Assembly: GCF_014960965.1 (NCBI RefSeq)
Contig: NZ_CP063169.1
Span: forward strand, 2,761,581 to 2,825,580
From: Ruania alkalisoli
GTDB lineage: Bacteria; Actinomycetota; Actinomycetes; Actinomycetales; Beutenbergiaceae
Direction: 5' to 3'
Length of the DNA: 64,000 bases
In this document: positions 8,505 through 17,132 of the stretch, in pieces
Layout of the letters: each line of letters opens with the position of its first letter
Numbering within the stretch: position 1 is the first letter of the stretch
Program-made: the position numbers and the translations under genes
Notes under the pieces: generated by a model
The model's database searches: none
What the model was told of the DNA's origin: nothing
What the model saw: only the letters and a program-made list of their open reading frames with translations

Positions 8505-9605
8505 ATGAGTCTGTCCATCCGTCCCGCCTCCGAGTGCCGCTACGACATCGCCTCCCTGGGCGAGATCATGCTCCGCATGGACCCGGGCGAGGGTCGCATC
8601 CGCACCACCCGCCAGTTCCGCGTCTGGGAAGGCGGGGGTGAGTACAACGTCGCCCGCGGTCTTCGCCGCGCGTTCGGGCTGCGCGCCGTGGCCGTGACCG
8701 CGCTCGCGGACAACGAGGTCGGCCGGCTGGTCGAGGACTGCATGCTCACCGGTGGCGTCGACACCTCGTTCATCAGCTGGGTGCCCTACGACGGCATCGG
8801 GCGAGAGGTGCGCAACGGCCTGAACTTCACCGAGCGGGGCTTCGGAGTGCGCGGCGCCGTCGGCGTCTCCGACCGGGGCAACACCGCCATCAGCCAGATC
8901 AAGCCGGGCCAGGTGGACTGGGACCACCTGTTCGGCGAGCTGGGCGTGCGGTGGCTGCACACCGGCGGCATCTTCGCCGCCCTCTCGGAGTCCACGGCGG
9001 AGGTCGTCATCGAGGCCGTCACGGCAGCCAAGAAGCACGGCACCGTGGTCTCCTACGACCTCAACTACCGACCGAGCCTGTGGAAGACCATCGGTGGCCA
9101 GGCCAAGGCCCAGGAGGTCAACAAGGCGATCGCTCCGCTGATCGACGTGATGATCGGCAACGAGGAGGACTTCACGGCCTCCCTCGGGTTCGAGGTCCAG
9201 GGCACCGGGGACAACCTCGACAACCTGGAGATCGACAGCTTCAAGGCGATGATCACCGAGGCCGGGCGGACGTATGAGAACTTCCAGGTGATCGGCACCA
9301 CGCTGCGCACCGTGCACACGGCCTCGGACAACGACTGGGGCGCGATCGCCTGGTCGCGGGACGAAGGCTTCGCCGAGGCCACCCATCGTGAGCACCTGGA
9401 GATCCTCGACCGTGTCGGCGGCGGCGACTCCTTCGCCTCAGGCCTCATCTACGGCCTCCTCGAGGGCGAACCCATCCAGACGGCGGTCGAGTACGGGGCA
9501 GCGCACGGCGCCCTGGCCATGACCACCCCGGGCGACACGACCATGGTCACCAAGGCCGAGGTGCTCAAGCTCGCCGGGGGCGGAAGCGCCCGCGTGGATC
9601 GTTGA
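8505..9605 (+). CDS. kdgK: 2-dehydro-3-deoxygluconokinase (PfkB-family sugar kinase)
   Basis: A 366-residue ribokinase/PfkB-family kinase. The N-terminal GEIMLRMDP and EGGGEYNVARG regions bind the sugar, and the C-terminal signature DRVGGGDSFASG carries the catalytic base Asp308. The neighbour Eda uses the product of KDG phosphorylation, so KDG is the expected substrate. A ribosome binding site, GAGGG, precedes the ATG. It is slightly longer than typical KdgK because of an insert around residues 220-260. A hairpin terminator follows the stop. Confidence 0.88.
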   Translation: MSLSIRPASECRYDIASLGEIMLRMDPGEGRIRTTRQFRVWEGGGEYNVARGLRRAFGLRAVAVTALADNEVGRLVEDCMLTGGVDTSFISWVPYDGIGREVRNGLNFTERGFGVRGAVGVSDRGNTAISQIKPGQVDWDHLFGELGVRWLHTGGIFAALSESTAEVVIEAVTAAKKHGTVVSYDLNYRPSLWKTIGGQAKAQEVNKAIAPLIDVMIGNEEDFTASLGFEVQGTGDNLDNLEIDSFKAMITEAGRTYENFQVIGTTLRTVHTASDNDWGAIAWSRDEGFAEATHREHLEILDRVGGGDSFASGLIYGLLEGEPIQTAVEYGAAHGALAMTTPGDTTMVTKAEVLKLAGGGSARVDR

Positions 9606-9619
9606 TCATCACCTGACCT

Positions 9620-9654
9620 GGGCCGGCCGGTAGCACTGCGCTGTCGGCCGGCCC
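9620..9654 (+). terminator. Hairpin terminator after kdgK
   Basis: A perfect 10-bp stem, GGGCCGGCCG at 9620-9629 pairing with 9645-9654, with a 15-base loop. There is no U-tract, common in actinobacterial terminators. It lies between kdgK and a convergent gene. The rest of 9655-9823 shows nothing else I can support. Confidence 0.65.
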
Positions 9655-9823
9655 GGATTCACCTCTCGTCGGCGGCGTGGCCGCGGGTCCGGCAGTCTGG
9701 GTGTCGGACCCGCGACCAGGTCGCCGACTGAGTCGCCGGGCCGCAGCGTAGGGACCGGACACCCGCAGGGCTGTCATGTACGCGGCTTACCTGGCGGCGG
9801 GCTGCCTCACGTCAGCGAGCCTT

Positions 9824-10387
9824 CTACACGCTCAACGCCACCGCGAGGGCGACGACGACGAACACCACCAGTACGGCGCTACCGCAGCCGATGGCAGCGA
9901 TCGCGCCGTAGCCGAGACGCGAGACCCGCGCGCCCGAAGCCCGCACGGCTGAGAGGAACTCGCCGCCGCCCCGTGCATTGAAGGCGTACGCAGCAGCGGC
10001 CTGGTTCACACCGCGGGCGACATCCCAGGCAGCACCGGAGCCGCGGCGGTAGCGGCGGTAGCGATACGGGCGATGACCATGATGGGCGACCCCGCCGACG
10101 ATGCCCATGCTCGTGAAGCCGAGGGCGCGGCTCACCGCACCCGGGTCGGCGAGGATCGGGTAGCTTCGACCGCCGACGACCAGCGTGATGCGCTGTGCGG
10201 CGGACTTCACCGTGACCTCCCGTGCCGGCACGCTGAAATGTTGCGTCCAGCCGGCCGCCGCCGATCCGATCCACAGGGTGACGATGCCTGCGCTCACGAC
10301 CGCCTGCGCGGGGTACCAGGCCCCCGTCGTGGTGTCGCCCCATGCCCCGGAGAACACGGCGTGCGGGTGCTGAATCGGCATGGCCAT
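9824..10387 (-). CDS. Hypothetical protein with C-terminal membrane helix
   Basis: A 187-residue protein of unrecognised family. The first 90 residues look like a small beta-rich domain (TTTGAWYPAQAVVS, VTVKSAAQRITLVVGG) and a Tyr/Arg/His-rich stretch (HHGHRPYRYRRYRRG) follows. The last 22 residues form one hydrophobic helix, so it is probably anchored in the membrane by its C-terminus. The start may be the GTG at 10390 or the ATG at 10387. It lies downstream of mutM on the same strand but with a 45-bp gap, so cotranscription with mutM is possible. No function is suggested. Confidence 0.6.
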   Translation of the reverse strand: MAMPIQHPHAVFSGAWGDTTTGAWYPAQAVVSAGIVTLWIGSAAAGWTQHFSVPAREVTVKSAAQRITLVVGGRSYPILADPGAVSRALGFTSMGIVGGVAHHGHRPYRYRRYRRGSGAAWDVARGVNQAAAAYAFNARGGGEFLSAVRASGARVSRLGYGAIAAIGCGSAVLVVFVVVALAVALSV

Positions 10388-10434
10388 CACATGAGCCTAT
10401 TATCTCGCGGACGCGTGTGAGCGCGAGAGCACCA

Positions 10435-11361
10435 TCATGTCTGAGGTCGGCCCGCCCGCTGACACCTCGGGCAGAAGAACGAGGACCGGTTCGCGAATGC
10501 CTCGCGCACGATCGAGGTGCCGCATCGCGGGCACGGCTCCCCCTCCTGGCCGTAGACCGCGAGCGACCGGTCAAAGTAGCCCGAGGCACCGTTGACATTG
10601 ACGTACAGCGCATCGAAGCTCGTTCCCCCGGCCACGAGCGCCTGCCGCATCACCGCCTCGGCGGCGTCCAGCACCGCCGCCACCAGGCCTGGCCGCATCC
10701 GGTCCGCGGGCCGTGCGTAGTGCACGCCCGCCCGCCACAGCGCCTCGTCGGCGTAGATGTTGCCGATGCCGGCGGTCACGGTCTGGTCCAGCAAAACCGT
10801 CTTGATCCCCCGCCGGCCACGCCGCACCCGCCGGTTCAGTGCTGCGCGGGCGGCCGGCTCGGCCAGCACGGGATCGAGCAGGTCACGCCCGATATGGGCC
10901 ACCGGTGCGGGAAGCAGCGCAGCGACAGGTGCGCCGCCTGCGTCACCGCCAGGGCCGCCGTCGGGAGTGGGCAGCAGATCGGCCACGGTGAGGTAGCCGA
11001 AGGTGCGCTGGTCCACGAACCACAGATCGGGTCCGCCGGCCAGCTCGAGATGTACGCGCAGATGCGGGTTGCTCCGGGCGTCCTCGGAGATCAGCAGCTG
11101 ACCGCTCATGCCCAGGTGCACCAGCAACGCGTGGTCCTCGGGCTCTCCATCGGGCCCGGCGAGGGTGAGCCAGCAGAACTTTCCGCGCCGCACGGCGGCG
11201 GTGAAGGTCCGCCCGGTCAGCAGGGCTTCGAGCTCCGCAGCTCCCCCGGCCTGACGGCGCACGGCACGGTCACGTAGTACCCGCACCCCGGTCACGGGGC
11301 GCCCGAGCACATGGTCGGCGAGGCCCGCGCGAACGGTCTCGACCTCGGGGAGCTCGGGCAC
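10435..11361 (-). CDS. mutM: Bifunctional DNA-formamidopyrimidine glycosylase/AP lyase
   Basis: A 308-residue Fpg/MutM base-excision repair enzyme that removes 8-oxoguanine and opened purines. The N-terminus PELPEVET carries the catalytic Pro (after Met removal) and Glu. The lesion-recognition Lys is in VRRGKFCW. A C-terminal zinc finger with two CPRC pairs ends the protein. The GTG start overlaps the rnc stop by one base (TAGTG), and it ends the coaD-to-mutM operon, a conserved actinobacterial arrangement. Confidence 0.95.
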   Translation of the reverse strand: MPELPEVETVRAGLADHVLGRPVTGVRVLRDRAVRRQAGGAAELEALLTGRTFTAAVRRGKFCWLTLAGPDGEPEDHALLVHLGMSGQLLISEDARSNPHLRVHLELAGGPDLWFVDQRTFGYLTVADLLPTPDGGPGGDAGGAPVAALLPAPVAHIGRDLLDPVLAEPAARAALNRRVRRGRRGIKTVLLDQTVTAGIGNIYADEALWRAGVHYARPADRMRPGLVAAVLDAAEAVMRQALVAGGTSFDALYVNVNGASGYFDRSLAVYGQEGEPCPRCGTSIVREAFANRSSFFCPRCQRAGRPQT

Positions 11362-12077
11362 TACGCCTCGTGAGGGACGTCGTCGGACGCTGTGCCCTCT
11401 TCGAGGGCCCGGTAGGCCTGCTCGGCCGCACGCTGCTCGGCGATCTTCTTCGCCGACCCCTCACCGACACCCCACGACTGGTCGCCGAGCATGAGCGTGG
11501 AGGTGAAGTGCCGCTGATGGTCCGGGCCGGTCGCCTCGATGCGGTACTCCGGGGCGCCCAGGCCGCGCTCGGCCGCGAGCTCCTGCACGCTGGTCTTCCA
11601 GTCCAGGCCTGCACCAAGACCGGCGGCGTCGGTGAGCCGTCCCCCCACGATCCGCTCCACGAACGCGCGTGTCGGTTCGAGCCCGTGGCACAGGTACACC
11701 GCCCCGATCACGGCTTCGAGCGTGTCACACAGGATGGAGTCCTTGTCGTGCCCGCCCGTGGTCTGCTCACCCCGGCCGAGCAGCAGGTACTCCCCCAGCC
11801 CCATCTCGCGGGCCACCACCGACAGCGCGCGCTGGGAGACGGTGGCCGCGCGCATCTTCGCCAGGTCCCCCTCAGCGCGGTCGGGGTGGGTGCGGTACAG
11901 GTGCTCGGTGACGATCACCCCGAGCACCGAGTCGCCGAGGAACTCCAGCCGCTCGTTGGTCGGGATACCGCCGGCTTCATGCGCGAAGGACCGGTGCGTG
12001 AGGGCCAGGACGAGCAGCTCGGGATCGACCTCGATGCCCAGCGCCTCGACCAGTTCGTCGACGGCGCGTGCGGTCAC
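11361..12077 (-). CDS. rnc: Ribonuclease III
   Basis: A 238-residue double-stranded RNA endonuclease for rRNA and mRNA processing. The RNase III signature [12 protein letters not shown] contains the metal-binding acidic residues, a second acidic patch is in DTLEAVIGA, and a dsRNA-binding domain forms the last 70 residues ([14 protein letters not shown]...[14 protein letters not shown]). The GTG start overlaps the yceD stop (GTGA), leaving no room for rpmF, which sits here in many other bacteria. It is the fourth gene of the operon. Confidence 0.95.
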   Translation of the reverse strand: MTARAVDELVEALGIEVDPELLVLALTHRSFAHEAGGIPTNERLEFLGDSVLGVIVTEHLYRTHPDRAEGDLAKMRAATVSQRALSVVAREMGLGEYLLLGRGEQTTGGHDKDSILCDTLEAVIGAVYLCHGLEPTRAFVERIVGGRLTDAAGLGAGLDWKTSVQELAAERGLGAPEYRIEATGPDHQRHFTSTLMLGDQSWGVGEGSAKKIAEQRAAEQAYRALEEGTASDDVPHEA

Positions 12078-12646
12078 TGCTGAGGCTCCTCGTCCGGGGC
12101 GTCATCCGGGCCATCCTCGGCACCTGCGAGCGCCGTCAGGGCCGACCAGCGCGGGTCCAGGTTCTCGTGTGCGTGCCCTTCCTCCGCCTCGTCGAGGCGG
12201 ATCCCGCAGTCCGGGCACAGGCCCGGGCAGTCCGGCCGGCACAGCGGCCGGAAAGGCAGGGCCAGCACGACGGCGTCCGTCACCGTGGGTTCGAGGTCGA
12301 GCGTCTCCCCATCGAGTTCGGGCAACAGCTCCTCGTCCTCCCCCAGTTCGCTGGCGTCCTGCGTGCCGGGGTAGGCGAACATCTCGGTGATGTCGGCATC
12401 GAGATCGAGGGAGACATCGGTCAGGCATCGCACGCATTCGCCCTCGGCGACGGCCTGCGCGGCCCCGGTCACGAGCACACCATCCATCACGGCTTCCAGC
12501 CGCAGATCGAGCGCCACCTCGCTGCCGGCCCGGACGGCGATCACCTCGTTGCCCATCGGCTCGGCCACGGGCACGTCGAGGGTGAGGGTCCGCATCGATC
12601 CGGGCCGTCGGCCCAGGTCATGGGTGGAGATCTGGAAGGGCGTCAT
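12074..12646 (-). CDS. DUF177/YceD-family protein
   Basis: A 190-residue YceD-family protein, thought to act in 23S rRNA metabolism or ribosome assembly. Cys pairs are visible in CVRCLTDV and in [13 protein letters not shown], which could bind zinc. The acidic, Asp/Glu-rich C-terminus is typical. The ATG at 12646 overlaps the upstream stop (ATGA). In mycobacteria the same family sits directly beside rnc, as here. Confidence 0.88.
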   Translation of the reverse strand: MTPFQISTHDLGRRPGSMRTLTLDVPVAEPMGNEVIAVRAGSEVALDLRLEAVMDGVLVTGAAQAVAEGECVRCLTDVSLDLDADITEMFAYPGTQDASELGEDEELLPELDGETLDLEPTVTDAVVLALPFRPLCRPDCPGLCPDCGIRLDEAEEGHAHENLDPRWSALTALAGAEDGPDDAPDEEPQQ

Positions 12647-13176
12647 GAGTCGTTCGCTTCCTTGTCGTTCCCGCCGTTGGTCTCATCGGCCGGGCCGCGG
12701 CGGCCACGGGTGCGCTCCATCAACCGGGCTCGCCCGGCCGCCACCTGGGAGGAGATCGAGTTGAGGTCGATCTCGAACTGGGCGAGCTGACGGTCGCAGT
12801 AGTCGTCGGCCTCGCGGGAGAGCTTCTCGGCCTCGGCCTTGGCTGTGGCGACGATGGTCGCGGCGCGTTCGTTCGCTGCTGCCACCACGGCCTCCCTGGA
12901 GACGAGCTCGTCGGCCCGCTCCTTGGCCTTCTCCACGATCGCGCCCGCCTCGCGCCGCGCGCGCTGCAGCACCGCGTCGGCGTCGGCTACCACGGAGTCC
13001 GCGCGGGTGATCTGGTCCGGTAGCACGCCGGTCGCGGAGTCGATCAACTCGAGCACCTCAGCGCGGTTGACGAGTACGGAGGCCGACATCGGCATCGAGC
13101 GTGCGGAGGAGACGAGGTCGGCGAGCTCGTCGAGGATCGCGACCAACGACTCGCCCTGCTCTGCTGCTTTGCTCAT
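12643..13176 (-). CDS. DivIVA-like coiled-coil protein (Rv2927c/SepIVA position)
   Basis: A 177-residue, highly charged protein with a short N-terminal domain and a coiled coil from about residue 70 to 150 (ARREAGAIVEKAKERADELVS and following heptads). Proteins like this are often mislabelled as ATP synthase subunit b. The position, between coaD and yceD-rnc, matches mycobacterial Rv2927c, whose relative SepIVA acts in septation and polar growth. A cell-division or envelope role is therefore inferred from family and synteny. Start and stop both overlap their neighbours (ATGA). Confidence 0.75.
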   Translation of the reverse strand: MSKAAEQGESLVAILDELADLVSSARSMPMSASVLVNRAEVLELIDSATGVLPDQITRADSVVADADAVLQRARREAGAIVEKAKERADELVSREAVVAAANERAATIVATAKAEAEKLSREADDYCDRQLAQFEIDLNSISSQVAAGRARLMERTRGRRGPADETNGGNDKEANDS

Positions 13177-13670
13177 GAGTGTCCATCTTTCGGGTGCAGG
13201 GCGGTCCGGACGGCATCGTCGACGGCGGGCGGAACGAGGTCGCTGATGCTGCCCCCGTACCGGGCGACGTCTTTGACCATGGTGGAGGAGACGTGGGCGA
13301 GTTCGGGTGCACCGGTCACGAAGACCGTCTCCACGCCGCTCAGGTGCCGGTTCATCAAGGCCATCGGTTGCTCGGCGTCGTAGTCAGCGCCGCCCCGCAG
13401 GCCCTTGACGATGGCGCTGGCCCCGAGTTCGTCGCACAAGTCGGCGAGCAGTCCGGGCATGCGGACCACCCGCACACCATCCTGGTCGGCGACCGCGTCG
13501 GTGAACAGCCGCAGGCGGGTGTCGGCATCCAGCAGTGGTGCCTTGCCGGAGTTGATCCCCACGGCCACCACCACCTCGTCGAACAGGGTACGCGCGCGGC
13601 GCACGATGTCCAGGTGCCCAAGGGTGACCGGATCGAAGGATCCGGGGCACACGGCGATACGAGAGGTCAC
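13173..13670 (-). CDS. coaD: Pantetheine-phosphate adenylyltransferase
   Basis: A 165-residue PPAT that catalyses the fourth step of coenzyme A synthesis. The nucleotidyltransferase motif GSFDPVTLGHLDI is at residues 9-21 and the second motif, SSTMVKDVARY, near the C-terminus. The GTG at 13670 gives a protein of the usual family length and begins right before the first strand; an upstream extension would add 28 unsupported residues. It is the first gene of the coaD-to-mutM operon. In most actinobacteria rsmD is its neighbour; here an unrelated 4.7-kb sugar cluster lies in between. Confidence 0.93.
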   Translation of the reverse strand: MTSRIAVCPGSFDPVTLGHLDIVRRARTLFDEVVVAVGINSGKAPLLDADTRLRLFTDAVADQDGVRVVRMPGLLADLCDELGASAIVKGLRGGADYDAEQPMALMNRHLSGVETVFVTGAPELAHVSSTMVKDVARYGGSISDLVPPAVDDAVRTALHPKDGHS

Positions 13671-13716
13671 GGCCGCCAACTTACCTTCCCGGGGCGTGAG
13701 CATCGTGACGACACCG

Positions 13717-13738
13717 CCCGAGAGACCGGTTTCTCGGG
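13717..13738. promoter_or_regulatory. 22-bp palindromic operator upstream of uxaA
   Basis: CCCGAGA at 13717-13723 pairs with TCTCGGG at 13732-13738, and the whole 22 bases are palindromic except for one mismatched pair. The centre, GACCGGTT, resembles LacI-family cores. A likely -10, TAGACT, follows immediately at 13739-13744, so a bound protein would sit over the -35 to -10 region. Confidence 0.6.
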
Positions 13739-13781
13739 TAGACTTGGTCGCCACGACCCACTAGCGAGCGAAGGTCTCTGC

Positions 13782-15335
13782 GTGTCTGCCGATCCTGCCC
13801 CGTCCGAGCCTCCGGTCCTGCGTCTGCGGGAGGAGGACCATGTGGTTGTCGCCACGGCCGATCTGCCTGTCGATGCCGAGATTCGGCTGCCCGGGGTGCA
13901 GGCGTTTCGCACGACGGCACCCATCCCCCGGGGCCACAAGCTCGCCATCCGTCCGGTCACCCAGGGTGGCCAGGTGCTCAAGTACGGGCAGTCGATCGGG
14001 CGCGCGACGGCGGCGATCACGGCCGGGGATCATGTGCACTCGCACAACCTCGGAATGGATCTCGACGAGCGAGAGCACGAGTTCGGGACCGCGCGGGTGC
14101 AACCCTCCTTCCCTGAGGGGCGTGACCTGCCGCGCACCTTCCTCGGCTACCACCGCCCCGACGGCCGCGTCGGCACCCGCAACTACATCGGCGTCATCAC
14201 GTCGGTGAACTGCTCGGCGAGCTCAGCGAACATGATTGCTGACCAGTTCCGCCACACGGGGCTGGAGGAGTTCGAGAACGTCGACGGCGTCATGGCGATC
14301 ACCCATCAGAGTGGGTGCGGGCTGGTACCGGACTCCGAGGGTGGGCAGATGCTGCTGCGCACCCTGCGCGGGTACGCCAACCACCCGAACTTCGGCGGAC
14401 TGCTGGTGCTGGGGCTCGGCTGCGAGATGATCGCCGTGAACCAGCTCGTGGACGGCCTGGGCCTGCCCGAGGGCGCCTACGTGGAGACGATGACCATCCA
14501 GGACATCGGAGGCATCCGGGCCACCGTGCGGGCCGGGGTGGAGAAGATCCAGGAGATGATGCCGCGGGTGAACGAGGCCCAGCGGGAGCCTGCGGACGTG
14601 GCTCACCTGACCCTGGGCCTGAACTGCGGCGGCAGCGACGGGTACTCGGGCATCACGGCCAATCCTGCCCTGGGGTATGCCTCGGATCTGCTGGTCGCGG
14701 CTGGTGGTACCTCCACGCTGGCCGAGACGCCGGAGGTGTACGGGGCCGAGCACCTGCTCACCCGCCGGGCGGTCTCACCCGAGGTGGGTCAGCGGCTGCT
14801 GGACCGGATCGAGTGGTGGAAGGACTACACCGCTGCCGGCGAGGGCACCCTGGACAACAACCCGTCCCCGGGAAACAAGACCGGTGGCCTGACCACGATC
14901 CTCGAGAAGTCGCTCGGCGCCGTCGCCAAGGGCGGTACGGCCGAACTGACCGGCGTGTACGAGTACGCCGAGGCGATCACCGCGAAGGGATTCACCTTCA
15001 TGGACACCCCCGGCTACGACCCGGTCTCGGTGACCGGCCTGGTCGCCGGTGGCGCCACGGTGGTGTGCTTCACCACCGGGCGGGGGTCGGTGCTCGGGTG
15101 CAAGCCGGCGCCCTCGATCAAACTGGCCACGAACACCCCAATGTACGAACGCATGCACGAGGACATGGATCTCAACTGCGGGCGGATCGTCGACGGCACC
15201 GCCAGCCTCACCGAGGTGGGCGAGGAGATCTACCGGATGATCGTCGAGGTCGCCTCCGGCCGCGAGACCGTCAGCGAAGAGCTCGACCTCGGTCAGGACG
15301 AGTTCATTCCGTGGCACGTGGGTGCGGTGACCTGA
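13782..15335 (+). CDS. uxaA: UxaA-family altronate dehydratase
   Basis: A 517-residue dehydratase of the UxaA/GarD family, expected to convert D-altronate to 2-keto-3-deoxygluconate (KDG). The N-terminal SAF domain covers about residues 10-90 (RGHKLAIRPV, HVHSHNLGM). The catalytic part has HQSGCGL, LGLGCEM, LNCGGSDGYSG and TGRGSVLG, with metal-binding Cys and His residues. The GTG at 13782 starts just before the SAF domain. GarD (galactarate) is the main alternative; UxaA is favoured by the length and by KdgK and Eda 4 kb away. A 22-bp palindrome and a -10 lie upstream. Confidence 0.82.
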   Translation: MSADPAPSEPPVLRLREEDHVVVATADLPVDAEIRLPGVQAFRTTAPIPRGHKLAIRPVTQGGQVLKYGQSIGRATAAITAGDHVHSHNLGMDLDEREHEFGTARVQPSFPEGRDLPRTFLGYHRPDGRVGTRNYIGVITSVNCSASSANMIADQFRHTGLEEFENVDGVMAITHQSGCGLVPDSEGGQMLLRTLRGYANHPNFGGLLVLGLGCEMIAVNQLVDGLGLPEGAYVETMTIQDIGGIRATVRAGVEKIQEMMPRVNEAQREPADVAHLTLGLNCGGSDGYSGITANPALGYASDLLVAAGGTSTLAETPEVYGAEHLLTRRAVSPEVGQRLLDRIEWWKDYTAAGEGTLDNNPSPGNKTGGLTTILEKSLGAVAKGGTAELTGVYEYAEAITAKGFTFMDTPGYDPVSVTGLVAGGATVVCFTTGRGSVLGCKPAPSIKLATNTPMYERMHEDMDLNCGRIVDGTASLTEVGEEIYRMIVEVASGRETVSEELDLGQDEFIPWHVGAVT

Positions 15336-15426
15336 GCCTCGGACCACGCGTTGCCGCGATCTGTCGCCTCCACCGTCAGGGATCCGACGATTCGGGGCAA
15401 CGCACGTCAGTGCGGCAGCGCGCGCG

Positions 15427-16152
15427 TCAGCTGAGCAACCAGGCCAGCTCCCGGTCGAGCAGCAGGGTGCGCACCCGGGCACGGACGGCCTCGACGTGGT
15501 GCCCCAGCGCGTCGTAGACCGCCTTGCCGCGTACGCCCGGGACCTCCTCCACCGCCCAGAGGAGTGCATGGGTGCGGCCGTCCTCGTCGTGCTCAAGCAG
15601 CACGGTGGCCTCCGGTGAGACCTCCAGGTCGGTGTAGCGCTCGTCGTCGATCTCGACCTCACCGGTCAGTCCGGCGGTGATCGGATGCAGCACATCGCTC
15701 ACGCGCACCTGCGCAACCCCGCGCGGCGGGTGCCAGGAGGCTCGCCCGGCCGTGCCCGCCTCGACCTCATGCTTGGGCACCCACCGGCCACCCAGCGCCC
15801 GGGCCCACTGATCGTTCTCGTAGAACGTGTTCGACCCGGTGTGGGTGGCGAGCACCGGCACACCTGCGGCCACGGCGGCGAGCACCGCATCGCGCAGGTC
15901 CCGTGCGCGCACATCGTCGGCCTCCTCGGAGACCTCCACCGGGGTGCTGCCGCCGCCGGCGTTGACGACGATCAGGTCGGGCTGGCCCAGATCGGCGGAC
16001 TCGGCCTCGCCGGTCCGCAGCACCCGGGCGTCGAAGCCACGGTCGCCCAGCAGTTCGGCCAGCGCGGCCGACGTGCCCTCGAAGTCGTGCCACGGGTCGG
16101 CGTAGCGTCCGGCTCCGCTGATCACGACGGCGGTGCGATGGTCTGCAGACAC
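15427..16152 (-). CDS. ThuA-domain protein
   Basis: A 241-residue protein with a glutamine-amidotransferase-like ThuA fold: VVISGAGRYADPWHDFEGT at the start, VNAGGG, and a THTGSNTFYENDQW segment in place of a catalytic nucleophile loop. ThuA was first linked to trehalose use in rhizobia; the biochemical role is unclear, though these proteins are usually beside Gfo/Idh/MocA oxidoreductases and sugar genes. The GTG start has a good AAGGAG site. It is divergent from the PmoA-like gene, with a LacI-type operator between them. Confidence 0.8.
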   Translation of the reverse strand: MSADHRTAVVISGAGRYADPWHDFEGTSAALAELLGDRGFDARVLRTGEAESADLGQPDLIVVNAGGGSTPVEVSEEADDVRARDLRDAVLAAVAAGVPVLATHTGSNTFYENDQWARALGGRWVPKHEVEAGTAGRASWHPPRGVAQVRVSDVLHPITAGLTGEVEIDDERYTDLEVSPEATVLLEHDEDGRTHALLWAVEEVPGVRGKAVYDALGHHVEAVRARVRTLLLDRELAWLLS

Positions 16153-16186
16153 GTGCTCTCCTTTGACGATGGTCCGGTCACGCGAT

Positions 16187-16200
16187 GGTAAGCGGTTGCC
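16187..16200. promoter_or_regulatory. LacI-type operator between thuA-like and pmoA-like genes
   Basis: GGTAAGCGGTTGCC reads the same on both strands at 10 of 14 positions, as GGNAANCGNTTNCC, the usual LacI-family core. It lies in the 125-bp divergent gap and could control both operons. Confidence 0.5.
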
Positions 16201-16277
16201 GATAGGGTGTCATGCGAGTTGCCTTCGCCGCGAGGCGAGGCGTGGCTATCCAGTACCCGCAGAACAAGGAGCACAGC

Positions 16278-17132
16278 GTGAGCGCCCCTGACGGCGAGCC
16301 CGTGCTGCGTATCGGAGCGCGCGACGTCGCCCGGTACTCAGACGGCCAGGACATGGCTGGCACCCTCTCCCCTCGCCCGTACCTGCATCCGGTGACCACG
16401 CTCGACGGCGTCGGGCTCACCGAGATCCTCCCCGAGGATCACACCCATCACTACGGCGTCAGCAATGCCGTGGTCGAGGTGAACGGCACGATGTTCTGGG
16501 GCGGCAAGTCCTACGTGCACCCCACCGGGTACGAGATGCTCGACAACCACGGCCGGCAGGTGCCGCTGAGCACCGAGTCCGGCGACCACGGCATCTCCCA
16601 GCGGCTGCAATGGGTGGACGGTGCCGGTTCGCACGTGCTCACCGAGGACCGCGGGATTCTGGCCGATCTGCTGCCTGAGCAGGAGGTGTGGGCGCTGCGC
16701 TGGCACTCGCGCCTGCACGCCGACGGCGGTGCGAACCTGACGATCGGCTCCCCCGCCACCCGTGGCCGGGTCGGGGCCGGCTATGGCGGGCTGTTCTGGC
16801 GGCTCTCCGGTGAAGACGTCCCCACAGTGGCCACAGTGGCGGACAGCACGGATCCGCTCGGCAACCCCACCTCGCCGTGGTTGCTCTTGGTGCAGGACCG
16901 CAGCACCGGGCCGGTGAGCCTGCTGCTGGGGCAACCCCGCGAGGCGATCCTGCCCTGGTTCGTCCGGACCTCCGGCTACGTGGGTGCCGGACCCGCTGTT
17001 GCGTGGGACACCGAGCGTGTCATCCCCGCTGGTGGGCACCTAGATCTGCACCTGTGGGCCGTGCTCGCCGACCGGGCACTGAGCACCACCGAAGCCACCA
17101 CCCTCTACGAACGACTGGAGCAGCTCGCGTGA
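16278..17132 (+). CDS. PmoA-like (DUF6807-type) protein
   Basis: A 284-residue protein of the family labelled methane oxygenase PmoA or DUF6807. The label is misleading: these proteins are common in sugar-catabolic clusters of heterotrophs, and no methane oxidation genes are present. Characteristic features are EDHTHHYGVS, the HPTGYE stretch, and repeated beta strands throughout. The GTG at 16278 is preferred because AAGGAG lies seven bases upstream; an ATG at 16212 would overlap the promoter region. The stop overlaps the oxidoreductase start (GTGA), so the two genes are coupled. The function is unknown. Confidence 0.75.
   Translation: MSAPDGEPVLRIGARDVARYSDGQDMAGTLSPRPYLHPVTTLDGVGLTEILPEDHTHHYGVSNAVVEVNGTMFWGGKSYVHPTGYEMLDNHGRQVPLSTESGDHGISQRLQWVDGAGSHVLTEDRGILADLLPEQEVWALRWHSRLHADGGANLTIGSPATRGRVGAGYGGLFWRLSGEDVPTVATVADSTDPLGNPTSPWLLLVQDRSTGPVSLLLGQPREAILPWFVRTSGYVGAGPAVAWDTERVIPAGGHLDLHLWAVLADRALSTTEATTLYERLEQLA

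Noticed and set aside
9565-9777. 70-codon minus-strand frame after kdgK
   Set aside because: It overlaps the kdgK end and the hairpin terminator, has no ribosome binding site and no domain.
15348-15403. 8-bp inverted repeat GCGTTGCC/GGCAACGC after uxaA
   Set aside because: The 40-base loop makes it a poor terminator, and it may be chance.
16278-17132. Methane monooxygenase subunit (PmoA) reading
   Set aside because: The family label is historical; there are no membrane helices or copper-site partners, and the context is sugar catabolism.
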